Source: Serratia quinivorans
GTDB lineage: Bacteria; Pseudomonadota; Gammaproteobacteria; Enterobacterales; Enterobacteriaceae
NCBI RefSeq assembly: GCF_946227985.1
Contig: NZ_CAMKGL010000003.1
Location: forward strand, 124,001-188,000
Length of the DNA stretch: 64,000 nt
Reading direction: 5' to 3'
The position numbers and the translations under genes are program-made. The notes beneath the pieces were generated by a model. That model was not told the origin of the DNA and ran no database searches. It saw only the letters and a program-made list of their open reading frames with translations. Of this stretch, positions 1 through 7,870 are shown piece by piece. Positions within the stretch are counted from its first letter, which is position 1, and each line of letters begins with the position of its first letter.

Positions 1-440
1 GCCCGGCGGTGAACAGGCTGTCTTTAACCGCCACATCATCATCCACCAGCACCGTCGCCACCTGGATACCGCTGTCATGCAGCAGCTCAGTGGCGGTTTC
101 AAAGTTCAGTACGTCGCCGGTGTAGTTTTTAATCAGCAACAACACCCCGGCACCGCCGTCGATCGCCTGGCCGCACTCGTACATTTTATCCGGCGTTGGC
201 GAGGTAAAAATTTCCCCCGGGCAGGCACCGTCGAGCATGCCTTCACCGACAAAACCGCAGTGCATCGGCTCGTGACCGCTGCCGCCGCCGGACAGGATTG
301 CCACCTTGCCCGCTACCGGCGCATCGGCGCGGGTGACAAACACCGGCTCCTGATGCACCAACAGCTCAGGATGAGCCTCTGCCAACCCCAGCAGTTGCTC
401 TTCCAGTACCGACTCAACCTTGTTAATCAGTTTTTTCACG
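1..440 (-). CDS. dhaK: Dihydroxyacetone kinase, DhaK subunit (N-terminal part, runs off the left edge)
   Basis: This is the dihydroxyacetone-binding subunit of the PTS-dependent dihydroxyacetone kinase, which makes dihydroxyacetone phosphate with DhaL and DhaM. About 146 residues are visible. The GGGSGHEP motif is at 51-58 and contains His56, and the segment [10 protein letters not shown] contains Asp109; both are active-site positions in E. coli DhaK. The His that binds the substrate covalently (near 218) lies outside the window. The start is a GTG at 438-440, preceded by AGGAA. It follows gldA on the same strand after about 50 bp, so the two probably form a glycerol/dihydroxyacetone operon. 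The family call is firm; the rest of the operon is not visible. Confidence 0.93.
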
Positions 441-491
441 GTTATTTCCTCGTTTGGCCAACGGGACGCAGCGTGCTGCGCCCCTGCTCTA

Positions 492-1598
492 TCAGCTTGA
501 GTGTTGTTGCAGCCAGGCATTGCCCAGCCGGTCTGCCGTCAGAATGGCCGCCTGTACGCTGGCAGGTGTGACCTCAAACGGCATATTGTGGATGGTTTCG
601 CCGACCGCGCAGCTGGCTTCGGCCACCGCCATGATTTTTTCTGCCGGGTCGCCGCTAACGCCCATCTGCGCCAGCGTGACAGGCAGGCCGAGACGCTGGC
701 AGAAATCCAGCACCGTTTCGATCTGCGCCATGCTGCTGTTTTGCAGCACCAACTGTGACAGCGTGCCAAACGCCACTTTTTCGCCGTGGTACAGGTGATG
801 GCACTCTTCCAGCACGGTAAAACCGTTATGAATGGCGTGTGCAGCCGCCAGGCCACTGCTTTCGAAACCGATGCCGCTCAAATAGGTATTGGCCTCGATA
901 ATGCGCTCGACCGCTTCCGTCACCACACCGGCCTCAACCGCCAGCTTGGCCTTAACGCCCTCCGCCAGCAGCGTCTCATAGCACAACCGTGCCAGGCTCA
1001 ATGCCGCCAGCGTGGATTTGCCGCCCGCCATGCTGGTCGCCTGGGCATCGAAACAGGCCTGCGCTTCAAAATAGGTTGAAAGCGCGTCGCCCATGCCTGC
1101 CACCAGCAACCGCACCGGCGCCCTGGCGATAATCGCGCTGTCCATTATCACCATGTCCGGATTACTGGTGTGGATCAGATATTCGTCAAATTCGCCCTGT
1201 TCGGTGTAGATCACCGATAGCGCACTGGTTGGCGCATCGGTGGAAGCAATGGTCGGGATCAGCACCACCGGCAGATGCTGGTAATGGGCGATAGCCTTGG
1301 CGGTGTCCAGCGTTTTACCGCCGCCGACGCCAATCACACCGCGACAGCCATGGGCCTTCAGTTCCTGGCCCAGTCGGTCGATTTCCTTATGGCAGCATTC
1401 GCCGTTGAACACACAGGCGTGATGCTTCACCCCGTGCTGGTGCAGGCTGCCCATCAGGGTATCGCCCGTCAGCTTCATCACGAAGTCGTCGGCGATCACG
1501 AAATAATGGTCGGCAAGGGCTTTCGCGTATTCGCCCACGGCGGCCAATGCGTTGGCACCCTGGATGTACTTGCCTGGGGACTGGATGATTCTCAACAT
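492..1598 (-). CDS. gldA: Glycerol dehydrogenase (NAD+, zinc-dependent)
   Basis: Oxidises glycerol to dihydroxyacetone with NAD+, in the cytoplasm. It is a 368-residue iron/zinc-type alcohol dehydrogenase of the GldA family, full length. The NAD-binding GGGK turn is at 92-95. The expected zinc ligands are Asp171 (in [12 protein letters not shown]), His254 (AAAHAIHNG) and His271 (HGEKVAFG). The start is an ATG with AAGGAT upstream. dhaK follows on the same strand, so the product can be phosphorylated at once. A pair of palindromes lies 135-180 bp upstream and may be its operator. Confidence 0.95.
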   Translation of the reverse strand: MLRIIQSPGKYIQGANALAAVGEYAKALADHYFVIADDFVMKLTGDTLMGSLHQHGVKHHACVFNGECCHKEIDRLGQELKAHGCRGVIGVGGGKTLDTAKAIAHYQHLPVVLIPTIASTDAPTSALSVIYTEQGEFDEYLIHTSNPDMVIMDSAIIARAPVRLLVAGMGDALSTYFEAQACFDAQATSMAGGKSTLAALSLARLCYETLLAEGVKAKLAVEAGVVTEAVERIIEANTYLSGIGFESSGLAAAHAIHNGFTVLEECHHLYHGEKVAFGTLSQLVLQNSSMAQIETVLDFCQRLGLPVTLAQMGVSGDPAEKIMAVAEASCAVGETIHNMPFEVTPASVQAAILTADRLGNAWLQQHSS

Positions 1599-1950
1599 AA
1601 CCGGATCCTTGTAGGGAAATTGGCGATGGTAACGTTCAGATATCAGGTGATAGTGCGTCGGTCTTGTGCCGTCGCGTTGTTATGGACTGACTATAGGGCT
1701 TGCCGAAGGCTTTGCGACCTCCGGTATTTTCGTTTCATTATGGAACATTACTTTACCCATAACGTTTCATAATGAAACTCTGTCGAGGCTTTTTTAGCCG
1801 GTAAAGCGAACTGGCGCACAACCCAACGTATAGCTGCGTAAAGAGTGGATTCCGTAGGCATTTCAGCTTTAATTTTGACCATCTTTACCCTATCCTTACC
1901 GCCATTACTGGGAATGGGCGAATACAGCCCGACTGATGGGATGAATAACG
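1599..1950. promoter_or_regulatory. gldA-ygiB divergent intergenic region with two palindromes
   Basis: The 352-bp gap between the divergent genes gldA and ygiB holds two related 15-bp palindromes. GTTTCATAATGAAAC lies at 1764-1778 and is a perfect inverted repeat around a central A. GTTTCATTATGGAAC lies at 1732-1746 and differs by one arm base. Their starts are 32 bp apart, about three helical turns, which suits a dimer pair on one face of the DNA. They lie closer to gldA than to ygiB. The cognate regulator is not in the window. No other clear element was seen in the gap. Confidence 0.5.
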
Positions 1951-2613
1951 ATGAAACGGACAAAAAACATCAACCGAGAGACGTTCCGCAAATCCTGGCG
2001 CGACTACCGCGTTGCGCCCGTAGCCTTGGCGATCAGCGCCGTCTTTATGCTGGCCAGCTGCGAAAAGAGCGATGAAACGGTTTCTATGTATCAAAATGCC
2101 GACGACTGTTCGCGCACTAACCCCTCGATGAGCGAGCAGTGCACCACGGCCTATAACAACGCCCTGAAAGAAGCCGCAAAAACCGCACCAAAATACGCAA
2201 CTCGCGAAGACTGTGTCGCCGAGTTCGGTGAAGCACAGTGTACTCAGGCACCCGCCCCGGCACAGGCCGGCATGGCTGCAGAGTCACAGAGCAGCGGCAG
2301 CTTCTGGATGCCGCTGATGGCGGGCTACATGATGGGCCGTATGATGGGCGGCTCCGGCTTTGCTCAGCAACCGCTGTTCACCTCTAAAAACGCCGCCAGC
2401 CCGGCCAACGGCAAATTCGTTGATGCCTCCGGCAAGAGCTACGGTCCGGCCACCGCAGGCGGCCGTACCATGACGGTGCCAAAAACCGCCATGGCACCGA
2501 AACCGGCAGTGACCAATACCGTCACCCGTGGTGGCTTTGGCGAATCCGTCGCCAAGCAGACCAGCATGCAGCGCAGCAGCGCGACCTCCAGCTCACGCAG
2601 CATGGGCGGTTAA
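1951..2613 (+). CDS. ygiB: DUF1190 family lipoprotein YgiB
   Basis: This 220-residue protein matches E. coli YgiB (UPF0441/DUF1190) nearly end to end. After a basic N-terminus a hydrophobic segment ends in LASC at about 33-36, a plausible lipobox that would anchor it as a lipoprotein. The middle has a Met- and Gly-rich stretch ([12 protein letters not shown]), and the C-terminus is Ser/Gly rich. Biochemical function is unknown. ygiC starts 3 bp after the stop, so the two are co-transcribed, as in E. coli, where they are often linked to tolC; tolC is not visible here. Confidence 0.93.
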   Translation: MKRTKNINRETFRKSWRDYRVAPVALAISAVFMLASCEKSDETVSMYQNADDCSRTNPSMSEQCTTAYNNALKEAAKTAPKYATREDCVAEFGEAQCTQAPAPAQAGMAAESQSSGSFWMPLMAGYMMGRMMGGSGFAQQPLFTSKNAASPANGKFVDASGKSYGPATAGGRTMTVPKTAMAPKPAVTNTVTRGGFGESVAKQTSMQRSSATSSSRSMGG

Positions 2614-2616
2614 TGC

Positions 2617-3777
2617 ATGAAACGCGTTGCGATCACCGAGCGCCCGGACTGGCGCGAAAAGGCCACCGAATTCGGCTTCCGCTTCCACACCATGTATGGC
2701 GAACCCTACTGGTGTGAGGACGCCTATTACCAATTCACGCTGGCGCAGATTGAAGAAATTGAAAATGCCACCGCTGAGTTGCACCAGATGTGCCTGCAGG
2801 TGGTGGAGAAAGTGGTCGGCAGCGATGCGCTGATGACCAAGTTCCGCATCCCGAAACACACCTGGGAGTTCGTACGCAGCTCATGGCGTACCAGCCAGCC
2901 GTCGCTGTATTCACGTCTCGATCTGGCCTACGACGGTATCAATCCGCCCAAGCTGCTGGAAAACAACGCCGATACCCCGACCTCGCTGTATGAAGCGGCC
3001 TTTTTCCAATGGTTGTGGCTGGAAGACCAGATCAACGCCGGCAAGCTCAGCCCGGAGTCCGATCAGTACAACAGTCTGCAGGAAAAACTGATCGAGCGTT
3101 TCGCCGATCTGAAAGCACACCACGGTTTCGGCCTGCTGCACCTGGCCTGTTGCCAGGACAGCGAGGAAGATCGCGGTACCGTGCAATATCTGCAGGACTG
3201 CGCGCTGGAAGCCGGAGTCCCGACCGAGTTCCTGTTTATGGAAGAGATTGGTCTGGGCGAAAAGGGCCAGTTTACCGACCTGCAAAATCAGGTTATCGGT
3301 AATCTGTTCAAGCTATACCCGTGGGAATTCATGCTGCGCGAGATGTTTTCCACCAAGCTGGAAGATGCCGGCGTGCGCTGGCTGGAGCCGGCGTGGAAAA
3401 GCATTATCTCCAATAAGGCCCTGCTGCCGATGCTGTGGGAAATGTTCCCGGATCACCCGAATCTGCTGGCCTCTTACTTTGCAGAAGACGATCATCCACA
3501 GCTCGATCACTACGTCACCAAGCCGCTGTTCTCACGCGAAGGCGCCAATATCCAGATCGTGCAGAACGGTCAGGAAGTCGCGCGCGTTGACGGCCCTTAC
3601 GGCGAAGAAGGCATGATCGTGCAGCAGTTCCACCCGCTGCCACAGTTCGAAGGCAGCTATACGCTGATCGGCAGTTGGCTGGTTGACGATCAACCCTGCG
3701 GTATTGGTCTGCGTGAAGATCGTGAGCTGATCACCCAGGATCTGTCGCGTTTCTACCCGCACATCATCCTCGGCTAA
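2617..3777 (+). CDS. ygiC: Glutathionylspermidine synthase-like ATP-grasp protein YgiC
   Basis: 386 residues, the usual length for the YgiC/YjfC group. It belongs to the ATP-grasp family of the glutathionylspermidine synthetase C-terminal domain and lacks the amidase half of the bifunctional Gsp enzyme. Recognisable stretches are [16 protein letters not shown] near 112-127 and the C-terminal nucleotide-binding part with [12 protein letters not shown] near 335. The family predicts ATP-dependent ligation of a carboxylate to an amine, but the substrate of YgiC is not settled. It is translated right after ygiB and ends at a strong hairpin. The accessory sugar block starts just beyond. Confidence 0.92.
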   Translation: MKRVAITERPDWREKATEFGFRFHTMYGEPYWCEDAYYQFTLAQIEEIENATAELHQMCLQVVEKVVGSDALMTKFRIPKHTWEFVRSSWRTSQPSLYSRLDLAYDGINPPKLLENNADTPTSLYEAAFFQWLWLEDQINAGKLSPESDQYNSLQEKLIERFADLKAHHGFGLLHLACCQDSEEDRGTVQYLQDCALEAGVPTEFLFMEEIGLGEKGQFTDLQNQVIGNLFKLYPWEFMLREMFSTKLEDAGVRWLEPAWKSIISNKALLPMLWEMFPDHPNLLASYFAEDDHPQLDHYVTKPLFSREGANIQIVQNGQEVARVDGPYGEEGMIVQQFHPLPQFEGSYTLIGSWLVDDQPCGIGLREDRELITQDLSRFYPHIILG

Positions 3778-3798
3778 CGATTAAATTGGTTGATATCA

Positions 3799-3824
3799 AG
3801 CGCGATTATATCGCGCTTTTTTTA
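3799..3824 (+). terminator. Intrinsic terminator of ygiBC
   Basis: A GCGCGAT/ATCGCGC stem (3801-3817) with a 3-nt loop is followed by seven T. It closes the ygiBC operon and marks the left boundary of the sugar block. Confidence 0.85.
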
Positions 3825-3835
3825 TGCTTTCCGGC

Positions 3836-3864
3836 TAGTGATTAATCGATTAACCTTTTATACT
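3836..3864 (+). promoter_or_regulatory. LacI-family operator and promoter of the cupin-isomerase genes
   Basis: GATTAATCGATTAACCTT at 3840-3857 contains the perfect palindrome TTAATCGATTAA (3842-3853). The same 18 bp occurs at 9675-9692, before the isomerase-PTS operon. A TATACT at 3859-3864 is a likely -10 box, which puts the operator in the -35/-10 spacer, a standard repressor position. The LacI-family regulator at 9855-10880 is the obvious candidate to bind it; that is inference. Confidence 0.75.
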
Positions 3865-3900
3865 CGAAGCGTCTGTTCTCCTCGGGCGGAGCAACCAGAT

Positions 3901-4464
3901 ATGAAACTGACTTCCATTATTCCACCGCAGGTCAACCTGGCCGACGGATGCTTTACCGCAGCTGATATTCAACGGAAATCTACAACCCTGGCCAGTCTGG
4001 CTGGGATCTTTGCCGATCCTGCCGCATGGCGGGCGATGCCGGCAGAACTTGCCGTGTATCAGGTAGAAATGCTGCCTTCCGTACAACAGGAGGGTGAGCT
4101 GTTTGTAGGCACCACTCACCTGCAACCTGGCCGGGTAGGCAACGAATTCTTTATGACCCGCGGGCATTTTCATCAACGCCCCGAACAGGCGGAATTCTAT
4201 TTTGGCCTGCGTGGCCAGGGTTTGCTGCTGCTGCAACACCGCGACGGTGCTTGCAGGCTGGAACAGGTCTCCCCCGGCAGCGTTCACCATATTCCTTCCT
4301 TTACCGCCCACCGCCTGATCAACACCGGTACTGAGGTGCTGTCCGCACTGGCGGTTTGGCCAACGGTGGCGGGACACAACTACGATGCACTCCAGCCACA
4401 GGGCTTCAAACTGCGGGTGTTTGCCGACGGCAGCGGTTGGAAAACGGAGGCGCAATATGAGTGA
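3901..4464 (+). CDS. Cupin-type glucose-6-phosphate isomerase-like protein
   Basis: 187 residues with the single-cupin fold of the archaeal-type phosphoglucose isomerases (GPI family). The signature is intact: TRGHFH with His89 and His91, Glu98 in QAEFYFGLRGQG, and His137 in PSFTAHRLI. These fall one residue from the metal ligands of the Pyrococcus furiosus enzyme (His88, His90, Glu97, His136), and the lengths agree. It probably interconverts an aldose and a ketose 6-phosphate. The start is the ATG at 3901; a longer reading from 3790 would run through the operator and promoter. The next gene overlaps its end by 8 bp. The true substrate may not be glucose 6-phosphate. Confidence 0.85.
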   Translation: MKLTSIIPPQVNLADGCFTAADIQRKSTTLASLAGIFADPAAWRAMPAELAVYQVEMLPSVQQEGELFVGTTHLQPGRVGNEFFMTRGHFHQRPEQAEFYFGLRGQGLLLLQHRDGACRLEQVSPGSVHHIPSFTAHRLINTGTEVLSALAVWPTVAGHNYDALQPQGFKLRVFADGSGWKTEAQYE

Positions 4465-5239
4465 TTCGATGCTTAGATTTGGCCTGGATGTCTCCATTAG
4501 CGAGCATCCGATGGGGTTTGCCTATGGCGAAGAGGTGATTGGCCCCTTGCCGGAGATTCGGACGTTGGAACAAATCCGCCTCTCACTACGCGATCCCGAC
4601 TGCAGCGGGCCAGAGCAGGTCTATGCCATCGCCATGGACGTCGCCAAACAGCGGCATTTGGCTGAATTGAAAAAACGCATGTTGTTGTTCGGCATTGTCA
4701 CCTATGCCAAAGGCCAGTTGGGTCAGGAGCCGATACGCAGTCAGGGTCATGTGCACCGCATCAGCGTACACAGTGGCTGGTCACCGCCGGAGCTGTACGA
4801 GATCTGGCGAGGGAAGGCCATTATTTACATGCAAGAACGGGTGGAACATGAGCCGGGCCGCTGCTTTGCCGTGCATGCCGGCCCGGGCGAAAAGGTATTG
4901 GTACCACCAGGATGGGCGCACGCCACCATTTCCGCCGATGCCAATCAGCCGCTGACCTTCGCCGCCTGGTGCGATCGTGAATATGGCTTCGAATATGATG
5001 CAGTACGTGAGTACAAAGGGCTGGCTTGGTACCCGCTATTGCAGGGCAACCATATTATCTGGCAACAGAATCCACGATATCAATCCGGCAGGCTGCACGC
5101 CATCGGACCACGCCAATACCACGAGTTCGGCCTGAGTGATGCCCCCTTATACTCGCAGTTTGAAGCTGACCCGGCGCGCTTCCAGTTCATTTCCAAACCC
5201 GGCAGCGTAGCGGAAAAATGGCAACGATTTGAGCCGTAA
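4457..5239 (+). CDS. Second, larger cupin isomerase-like protein
   Basis: 260 residues, distantly related to the preceding cupin. It keeps a GHVH metal motif (His98, His100), acidic residues in PPELYEIWRGKA (Glu112/Glu115) and a downstream His155 in PPGWAHA, so a metal site looks preserved. It carries about 75 extra residues at both the N- and C-termini relative to a minimal cupin isomerase. GGAGG precedes the ATG at 4457, which overlaps the previous gene by 8 bp and implies translational coupling. It could be a second sugar-phosphate isomerase or an epimerase. I do not recognise a characterised orthologue. Confidence 0.75.
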   Translation: MSDSMLRFGLDVSISEHPMGFAYGEEVIGPLPEIRTLEQIRLSLRDPDCSGPEQVYAIAMDVAKQRHLAELKKRMLLFGIVTYAKGQLGQEPIRSQGHVHRISVHSGWSPPELYEIWRGKAIIYMQERVEHEPGRCFAVHAGPGEKVLVPPGWAHATISADANQPLTFAAWCDREYGFEYDAVREYKGLAWYPLLQGNHIIWQQNPRYQSGRLHAIGPRQYHEFGLSDAPLYSQFEADPARFQFISKPGSVAEKWQRFEP

Positions 5240-5247
5240 AAAAGAAC

Positions 5248-5267
5248 GGGGCGAATATATTCGCCCC
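5248..5267. terminator. Bidirectional terminator between the convergent sugar operons
   Basis: A perfect 20-bp inverted repeat, GGGGCGAATA/TATTCGCCCC, sits in the 49-bp gap between the convergent cupin genes and the PTS operon. T-runs are short, with AAAAAA upstream serving the minus strand. Confidence 0.7.
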
Positions 5268-5288
5268 TACGTGTCACTCATTGATAGT

Positions 5289-6110
5289 TTATGAGAACAA
5301 ACCGCAGGCCACCCCTGCCGCGGCCAATACCAGCAGCCCGAGCATCGCTTTCACCGGTGAAAGTCCGCGTTTGGCCATCAGATACCAGGTCGCCAGCACC
5401 ACGATCAACGGCATCAGGTTAGGAAAAATACCGTCCAGCATTTGTTGCAGGTGGATATTCACCCCGTCTTTGGTAACAAACTCCAGCCCAGTCCCCAGTT
5501 TGACGTAGCTCGCCGCTACGCCGCCCATGACGAACACCCCCAGCAGGGAAAGTGCCTCACGCAGCCGTGAGGACTTGCTGCTGACCAGCATCTCCACCGA
5601 GCCGGAGCCCATATGGTAGCCTTTCATAAACAGCCAGTAAGACCCCGGAATGACGATCAGGCTAAACGCGATGATGTAAAACAGCGGGCCAATCACACTG
5701 CCACCGGCCGCCAGCGCCATACCGATACTCAACAAAATCGGGATCAACATGCCCGGCACCATAGAGTCACCAATGCCGGCCACTGGCCCCATCAACCCCA
5801 CTTTGAGCGTGTTGATGGTTTCCCCGTCGATCGGCTCGCCGTTGGCGCGTTTTTCTTCCAGCCCAATCACCATGCCGTTAACAATCGCACCCAGCTGTGG
5901 CTCGGTATTGTAGAAAGAGGTATGACGGCGAATGGCTTCAATACGCTGCTGTTTATCCTGATACAATTTTTTCAGCGCCGGCATCATGCTCAGGCAAAAA
6001 CCGTAAGATTCCAGGCGCTCGAAGCTCATCGATGACAGGTTGTACATCATCCAGCTGCGCCAGCAACGACGCAGATCCTGCTTATTCAATTTAGGTGTTG
6101 GCGTATCCAT
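5289..6110 (-). CDS. PTS mannose/fructose/sorbose-family EIID component
   Basis: 273 residues, the normal size for EIID of the mannose-family PTS. With EIIC it forms the membrane translocator. The N-terminal cytoplasmic part contains the family segment SSMSFERLESYGFCLSMMP and the motif NTEPQLGAIVNGMVIGLEE. Hydrophobic segments follow, including GDSMVPGMLIPILLSIGMALA and a C-terminal helix near 225-270. It is the last gene of the operon and overlaps the EIIC stop by one base. The start ATG is at 6110. Substrate specificity cannot be read from the sequence. Confidence 0.93.
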   Translation of the reverse strand: MDTPTPKLNKQDLRRCWRSWMMYNLSSMSFERLESYGFCLSMMPALKKLYQDKQQRIEAIRRHTSFYNTEPQLGAIVNGMVIGLEEKRANGEPIDGETINTLKVGLMGPVAGIGDSMVPGMLIPILLSIGMALAAGGSVIGPLFYIIAFSLIVIPGSYWLFMKGYHMGSGSVEMLVSSKSSRLREALSLLGVFVMGGVAASYVKLGTGLEFVTKDGVNIHLQQMLDGIFPNLMPLIVVLATWYLMAKRGLSPVKAMLGLLVLAAAGVACGLFS

Positions 6111-6910
6111 TAGAATTCATCCTCATCATCAGCCTGAGGCGCGGCCTGTGCGGCGGCCACCTGCGGCTCTGGCTTATAGTTGTAGTGAATCAGTGCCAGC
6201 AGCGCGCCGACAATCACCAGCGCCACCATATTCAGCTTGAGGAAAACAATGCAGATAAACCCCACCAGGAAGTAAATCAGCATGCTGTAGCTTTTAATAA
6301 TCTGTTTGAGAAGAATGGCGATGCCGACCGCAGGCAGAATGCCGCCCACCACGTTCATGGTGGTCAACACCAGCGCCGGCAGGCTATCCATAAAGGCGTT
6401 GATGTAGCGCGCCCCGAAAAACACCGCGATAAACGTCGGAATAAAACGCAGCAGGAAGTTGGTGACCTGCGGCCAGATGGCGCTATTGAGGTAAATACCT
6501 CGCTCATCGCCGCGCTCAACCGCCAAATCTGCACGGTGATTCCAGTAAGAATTGAGCACCATCATGGCGTTGAACAACACGGTCCCCATGATGCCGATAG
6601 TCGCCGCCAGCGCCACCGCCACCTCGGTTCCCTTACCGGAAAGAATGCCCAGCGCAATTGCCGGGAACGCCACAAAGTTGAGATCGGCCGGCATCGATCC
6701 GCCCGGTGTGACCATGGCGATATACACCGCCTGAACCGCAACACCGATGATAATGCCGGTCTGTACATCGCCGAGAATAGCCCCCACCAGCATGCCGGAA
6801 ACCAACGGGCGGCTGAGAATATACCAGCCTCCGGTCAGTCCCAGCAGCCAGGGGCTGCTCAGCGCACCGAGATAGCAAAGTATCCCGATAAGCGTCGCTT
6901 CAAACCACAT
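6110..6910 (-). CDS. PTS mannose/sorbose-family EIIC component
   Basis: 266 residues, an integral membrane permease of the mannose-family PTS. Several hydrophobic helices are visible, with the segments VSGMLVGAILGDVQTGIIIGVAVQ and TPGGSMPADLNFVAFPAIALGI typical of EIIC-Man/Sor, where small polar and Gly/Pro residues line the sugar path. The C-terminus is a short acidic tail. It lies between EIIB and EIID in the usual B-C-D order and would work only with EIID. Confidence 0.93.
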   Translation of the reverse strand: MWFEATLIGILCYLGALSSPWLLGLTGGWYILSRPLVSGMLVGAILGDVQTGIIIGVAVQAVYIAMVTPGGSMPADLNFVAFPAIALGILSGKGTEVAVALAATIGIMGTVLFNAMMVLNSYWNHRADLAVERGDERGIYLNSAIWPQVTNFLLRFIPTFIAVFFGARYINAFMDSLPALVLTTMNVVGGILPAVGIAILLKQIIKSYSMLIYFLVGFICIVFLKLNMVALVIVGALLALIHYNYKPEPQVAAAQAAPQADDEDEF

Positions 6911-6932
6911 AGTTCACTCCTGCCGTTCAGGC

Positions 6933-7427
6933 TTATTTGAGTTTCTTTTTAGCGTCCAGCCAGCTGAAATGACTGGCGTCAGGGACTAAACGGAATTCGA
7001 TGGCATGTCCCTGTTCAGTAAGGAAATCAAAGGCCTCCGCCTCTATCGTGCTTACCGATTGATTGGGGCCAATGGTCACCGTGTCCCTGCGGGCAGACAT
7101 CGGCCCGACGTTAATTTTCTTGTTACGATTACTCAGATCGATCCCTGCCTCTATCAACCTGCGCAGCGTGACCGGCGACTTGCCGATCACAAAGTACTGC
7201 TTGTCGCTGGCGATCACCTTAGGCAGCTTTTCTATCGCCTGCTGCACAGTAAACAGCCACACTTTAGTGTCCTGTACCGCCCCCTTCATCACCGATGACA
7301 GCAACGGATCTGCCGCCACCTCATCATCGATCGCCACAATACCGTCGCAAGGCAACTCCTTCGCCCAGCGGGTGACCAGCTGACCGTGAATGACCCGGTC
7401 GTCGATACGTACAAATGAAATGGCCAT
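6933..7427 (-). CDS. PTS mannose/sorbose-family EIIB component
   Basis: 164 residues, the cytoplasmic phosphocarrier that passes phosphate from EIIA to the incoming sugar. The N-terminus SFVRIDDRVIHGQLVTRW carries the phosphorylated His14 in the family motif R-[ILV]-D-x-R-x-[IV]-H-G-Q. Mannose-family EIIB proteins are phosphorylated on His, not Cys, in agreement. It is a separate polypeptide, unlike the EIIAB fusion ManX of E. coli. The start ATG is at 7427, 10 bp after the EIIA stop. Confidence 0.93.
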   Translation of the reverse strand: MAISFVRIDDRVIHGQLVTRWAKELPCDGIVAIDDEVAADPLLSSVMKGAVQDTKVWLFTVQQAIEKLPKVIASDKQYFVIGKSPVTLRRLIEAGIDLSNRNKKINVGPMSARRDTVTIGPNQSVSTIEAEAFDFLTEQGHAIEFRLVPDASHFSWLDAKKKLK

Positions 7428-7436
7428 CTTCTCTCC

Positions 7437-7865
7437 TCAGAAATCGTCCAATTGTGCCGTTACCGCCGGACGGGCAACGGCAATCGCCTCCCCCGCCAGC
7501 GCTACCAGCTCTTGAGCTGCCTGGTGAACGTCCTTTTCTTCCAGCAATTCGGCACTCATCAACAGCATCGGGAAATTCACGCCGGTCACCACGGCCATCG
7601 GCACCGGCGTTTGGGGATCAAAAGCGTGGCGACAGGCCACGTTATAGGGCGTGCCGCACAGCATGTCGCACAGCACCAGCACACCGTCCGCCCCTGCGCT
7701 CACCCGCTGCAATTCGTCAGCAAACGCCTGTTTAAAGGCTTCGATACCGGCACCTTCACTCAGGCCCACATGGCTGGTCCCCGGCAGATCACCGTAAACC
7801 ATACGTGCGCTGCTCATCAGCGCCTCGGCCAGCGGGCCATGGGAGGTCACTATCACTTTCAACAT
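7437..7865 (-). CDS. PTS mannose/sorbose-family EIIA component
   Basis: 142 residues, a stand-alone EIIA of the mannose family. The active-site His9 is in VIVTSHGPLAEALMSSA, equivalent to His10 of E. coli ManX. It receives phosphate from HPr and gives it to the EIIB encoded next. The segment LVLCDMLCGTPYNVA matches the conserved DLxGGTP region but has Cys in place of the first Gly. The gene lies five bases after the isomerase-domain gene. Confidence 0.92.
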   Translation of the reverse strand: MLKVIVTSHGPLAEALMSSARMVYGDLPGTSHVGLSEGAGIEAFKQAFADELQRVSAGADGVLVLCDMLCGTPYNVACRHAFDPQTPVPMAVVTGVNFPMLLMSAELLEEKDVHQAAQELVALAGEAIAVARPAVTAQLDDF

Positions 7866-7870
7866 AATGC

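Noticed and set aside
6095-6940. 281-codon plus-strand frame opposite EIIC
   Set aside because: A shadow of the membrane protein on the minus strand, with the typical polar composition.
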